Positions 62,234 through 64,000 of a stretch of 64,000 nucleotides of DNA are shown in pieces. Every line of letters starts with the position of its first letter. The first letter of the stretch is position 1. The notes beneath the pieces are model-generated. The model did no database searches. It was not told the DNA's origin and saw only the letters and a program-made list of their open reading frames with translations. The DNA is from Thermobispora bispora DSM 43833 (GTDB lineage Bacteria > Actinomycetota > Actinomycetes > Streptosporangiales > Streptosporangiaceae): assembly GCF_000092645.1 (NCBI RefSeq), contig NC_014165.1:620001-684000 (forward strand), given 5' to 3'. The translations under genes and the position numbers were made by a program.

Positions 62234-63904
62234 ATGGATTACGACGTCGTGGTCGTCGGCTCGGGGTTCGGGGGCAGCGTGGCGGCGCTCCGGCTGACGG
62301 AGAAGGGGTACTCGGTCGGCGTGCTGGAGGCGGGGCGCAGGTTCGACGAGAAGACCCTGCCCAAGACCTCCTGGCGCCTGCGGGACTTCCTGTGGGCCCC
62401 CGCCCTGGGGCTGAAGGGGATCCAGCGCATCCACCTGCTGCGCGGCGAGAGCGGGGTGCTGGTGCTCGCCGGGGCCGGGGTCGGCGGGGGCTCCCTGGTC
62501 TACGCGAACACGCTCTACGAGCCCCTCGACCCGTTCTTCACCGACCCGCAGTGGGCGCACATCACCGACTGGAAGGACGAGCTCGCCCCCTACTACGACC
62601 AGGCCAAGCGGATGCTCGGCGCGGTGGTCAACCCGTCCATGACCCCGGCGGACGAGGTCATGCGGAAGGTCGCCGAGCGGATGGGCGTGGGCGGCACCTT
62701 CCACCTCGCCCCGGTCGGGGTGTTCTTCGGCGAGCCCGGGGTCGAGGTCGACGACCCGTACTTCGGCGGGGTCGGCCCGCGCCGCCGCGGGTGCACCGAG
62801 TGCGGGGAGTGCATGACCGGCTGCCGCCACGGCGCCAAGAACATGCTCACCAAGAACTACCTCTACCTGGCGGAGAAGGCGGGGGCGAAGATCCACCCGG
62901 AGACCACCGTGGTCTCGGTCCGGCCGATCACCGGCGGGTACGAGCTCACCGTGCGCCGCACCGGCGTGTTCGGCCGCACCCGCACGATCACCGCCGGCCA
63001 GGTGGTCTTCGCCGCGGGCACGTACGGCACCCAGAAGCTGCTCCACCGGCTGAAGCGGACGACCCTGCCGAACCTCTCGCCCCGGCTCGGCGAGCTGACC
63101 CGGACCAACTCCGAGGCGCTGCTCGGCTTCGAGCGCCCGACCACGAGGGGGCCGAAGCTCAACCGCGGCGTGGCGATCACCTCGTCGTTCCACCCGGACG
63201 CGGAGACGCACATCGAGCCGGTCCGGTACGGCGACGGCTCCAACATGATGGCGCTGCTGCGCACGCTCCTGGTGGACGGGGGCGGGCGGACGCCCCGCTG
63301 GGCGCGGTTCCTCGGCGAGGTGGCCCGGCGGCCGCACCTGATCCCCTGGCTCTTCCGCATCCGCCACTGGTCGGAGCGGACCGTGATCGCCCTGGTCATG
63401 CAGGCGAAGAACAACTCGATCACGGTGCGGCTCCGCGGGGGCCGGCTCCGGGCCGAGCGGGGCCACGGCGAGCCGAACCCCACCTGGATCCCGGCCGGGC
63501 ACCGGGCGGTGCGGATCGCCGCCGAGGAGGTCGGCGGCCTGCCCGGCGGCACCTGGCTCGACCTGTTCAACATCCCGGCGACCGCGCACTTCATCGGCGG
63601 CTGCGTGATCGGCGACTCCCCGGAGACCGGGGTGATCGACCCCTACCACCGGGTGTACGGGTACGAGGGCCTGCACATCGTGGACGGCTCGGCGATCTCG
63701 GCGAACCTGGGGGTGAACCCCTCGCTCACCATCACCGCCCAGGCCGAGCGGGCCATGGCGTTCTGGCCGAACAAGGGCGAGCCCGACCCCCGGCCGCCGC
63801 TCGGCTCGCCGTACGTGCGGATCAAGCCGGTGCCCCCGGCCAAGCCGGTCGTGCCGCCCTCGGCGCCCGGCGCGCTGCGCCTGCCCATCGTCGACGTCAC
63901 CTGA
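62234..63904 (+). CDS. GMC-family flavin oxidoreductase, ChoD-like, with CxxCxxCxxxC motif
   Basis: 556 aa from ATG 62234 (GGGAGAG at 9 nt; GTG 62228 is too close). FAD loop VVGSGFGGSVAALRLTEKG, GAGVGGGSLVYANTLYE, and C-terminal HIVDGSAISANLGVNPSLTITA are typical of the cholesterol-oxidase-like GMC branch. Cys187, 190, 193 and 197 form CTECGECMTGC, spaced like a [4Fe-4S] ligand set. Position after guaB–guaB3 matches mycobacterial choD. Steroid oxidation is a name by homology only. Confidence 0.88.
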   Translation: MDYDVVVVGSGFGGSVAALRLTEKGYSVGVLEAGRRFDEKTLPKTSWRLRDFLWAPALGLKGIQRIHLLRGESGVLVLAGAGVGGGSLVYANTLYEPLDPFFTDPQWAHITDWKDELAPYYDQAKRMLGAVVNPSMTPADEVMRKVAERMGVGGTFHLAPVGVFFGEPGVEVDDPYFGGVGPRRRGCTECGECMTGCRHGAKNMLTKNYLYLAEKAGAKIHPETTVVSVRPITGGYELTVRRTGVFGRTRTITAGQVVFAAGTYGTQKLLHRLKRTTLPNLSPRLGELTRTNSEALLGFERPTTRGPKLNRGVAITSSFHPDAETHIEPVRYGDGSNMMALLRTLLVDGGGRTPRWARFLGEVARRPHLIPWLFRIRHWSERTVIALVMQAKNNSITVRLRGGRLRAERGHGEPNPTWIPAGHRAVRIAAEEVGGLPGGTWLDLFNIPATAHFIGGCVIGDSPETGVIDPYHRVYGYEGLHIVDGSAISANLGVNPSLTITAQAERAMAFWPNKGEPDPRPPLGSPYVRIKPVPPAKPVVPPSAPGALRLPIVDVT

Positions 63905-64000
63905 GGGGCGGGCTCCGGCCCGAGGGACTCCCCGGCCTCGTGGCGGGACGGCCGGAGGGGCCGCCGCGCTCGCGCCCTGGGCGCGGACCCGGCCCGCGGC
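63905..64000. other. Right-edge spacer
   Basis: 96 bp of GC-rich sequence after the GMC gene; no gene start or clear terminator visible before the window ends. Confidence 0.4.

Noticed and set aside
60575-63904. Single 1109-codon plus-strand frame covering aldehyde dehydrogenase and GMC enzyme
   Set aside because: Its first half is a shadow of the aldehyde dehydrogenase frame; only the part from 62234 codes for the GMC enzyme. Not a fusion protein.

Overview
The window is high-GC actinobacterial DNA. Genes end almost every codon in G or C, GTG starts are common, and the gene order is that of a Streptosporangiales-type actinomycete. No organism name can be proved from the sequence alone. From left to right it runs from the end of an M20D amidohydrolase through the whole str–S10–spc–alpha ribosomal cluster (rpsL to rplQ, then truA). 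Next come a block of minus-strand envelope genes and rplM–rpsI–glmM, a five-gene ABC-transporter operon, coaA, acpS–nnr–alr, a tsaE/tsaB/rimI/tsaD group interrupted by a lipoprotein–sortase pair, groES–groEL1, a small sigma factor, guaB–guaB3, nagA, glpD, an aldehyde dehydrogenase and a ChoD-like GMC flavoenzyme. The stretch from alr to the ChoD-like gene has the same order as the Rv3409c–Rv3423c neighbourhood of mycobacteria.

The ribosomal part (1.2–25 kb) is all on the plus strand and tightly packed, with many ATGA/GTGA/TGATG overlaps. The longer gaps (fusA|tuf, tuf|rpsJ, rplW|rplB, rpsQ|rplN, rpsN|rpsH, rplO|secY, rpoA|rplQ) each carry a GC-rich hairpin. Minus-strand accessory genes sit at 19.2–20.0 kb (a P-loop kinase and an NTF2-like remnant) and at 26–31.3 kb. 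The second group holds two proline-rich single-pass membrane proteins that share a two-cysteine extracytoplasmic domain, plus a CAP-domain protein.

The most striking observation is in EF-Tu. Domain 2 carries Ser and Ala at the positions of E. coli Gly257 and Gly275, the two changes known to give resistance to the thiopeptide GE2270A and described in the EF-Tu of its producer Planobispora rosea. The sites for kirromycin and pulvomycin look ordinary. No thiopeptide cluster lies in the window.

Other points worth attention are: a 128-codon Arg/Pro/Gly-rich frame fitted exactly between an ABC ATPase and its permease; a frameshifted THUMP-like methyltransferase beside an 18-bp tandem duplication; an orphan intrinsic terminator with a possible promoter about 107 nt upstream of it (candidate small RNA) before guaB; several genes whose TANNNT box lies 6–7 nt before the start codon (probable leaderless mRNAs); operator-like palindromes at the glpD and aldehyde-dehydrogenase promoters; a textbook CIRCE element before groES; and heavy intergenic use of the word GCCGTAC. 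I saw no rRNA, tRNA, CRISPR array or insertion sequence.
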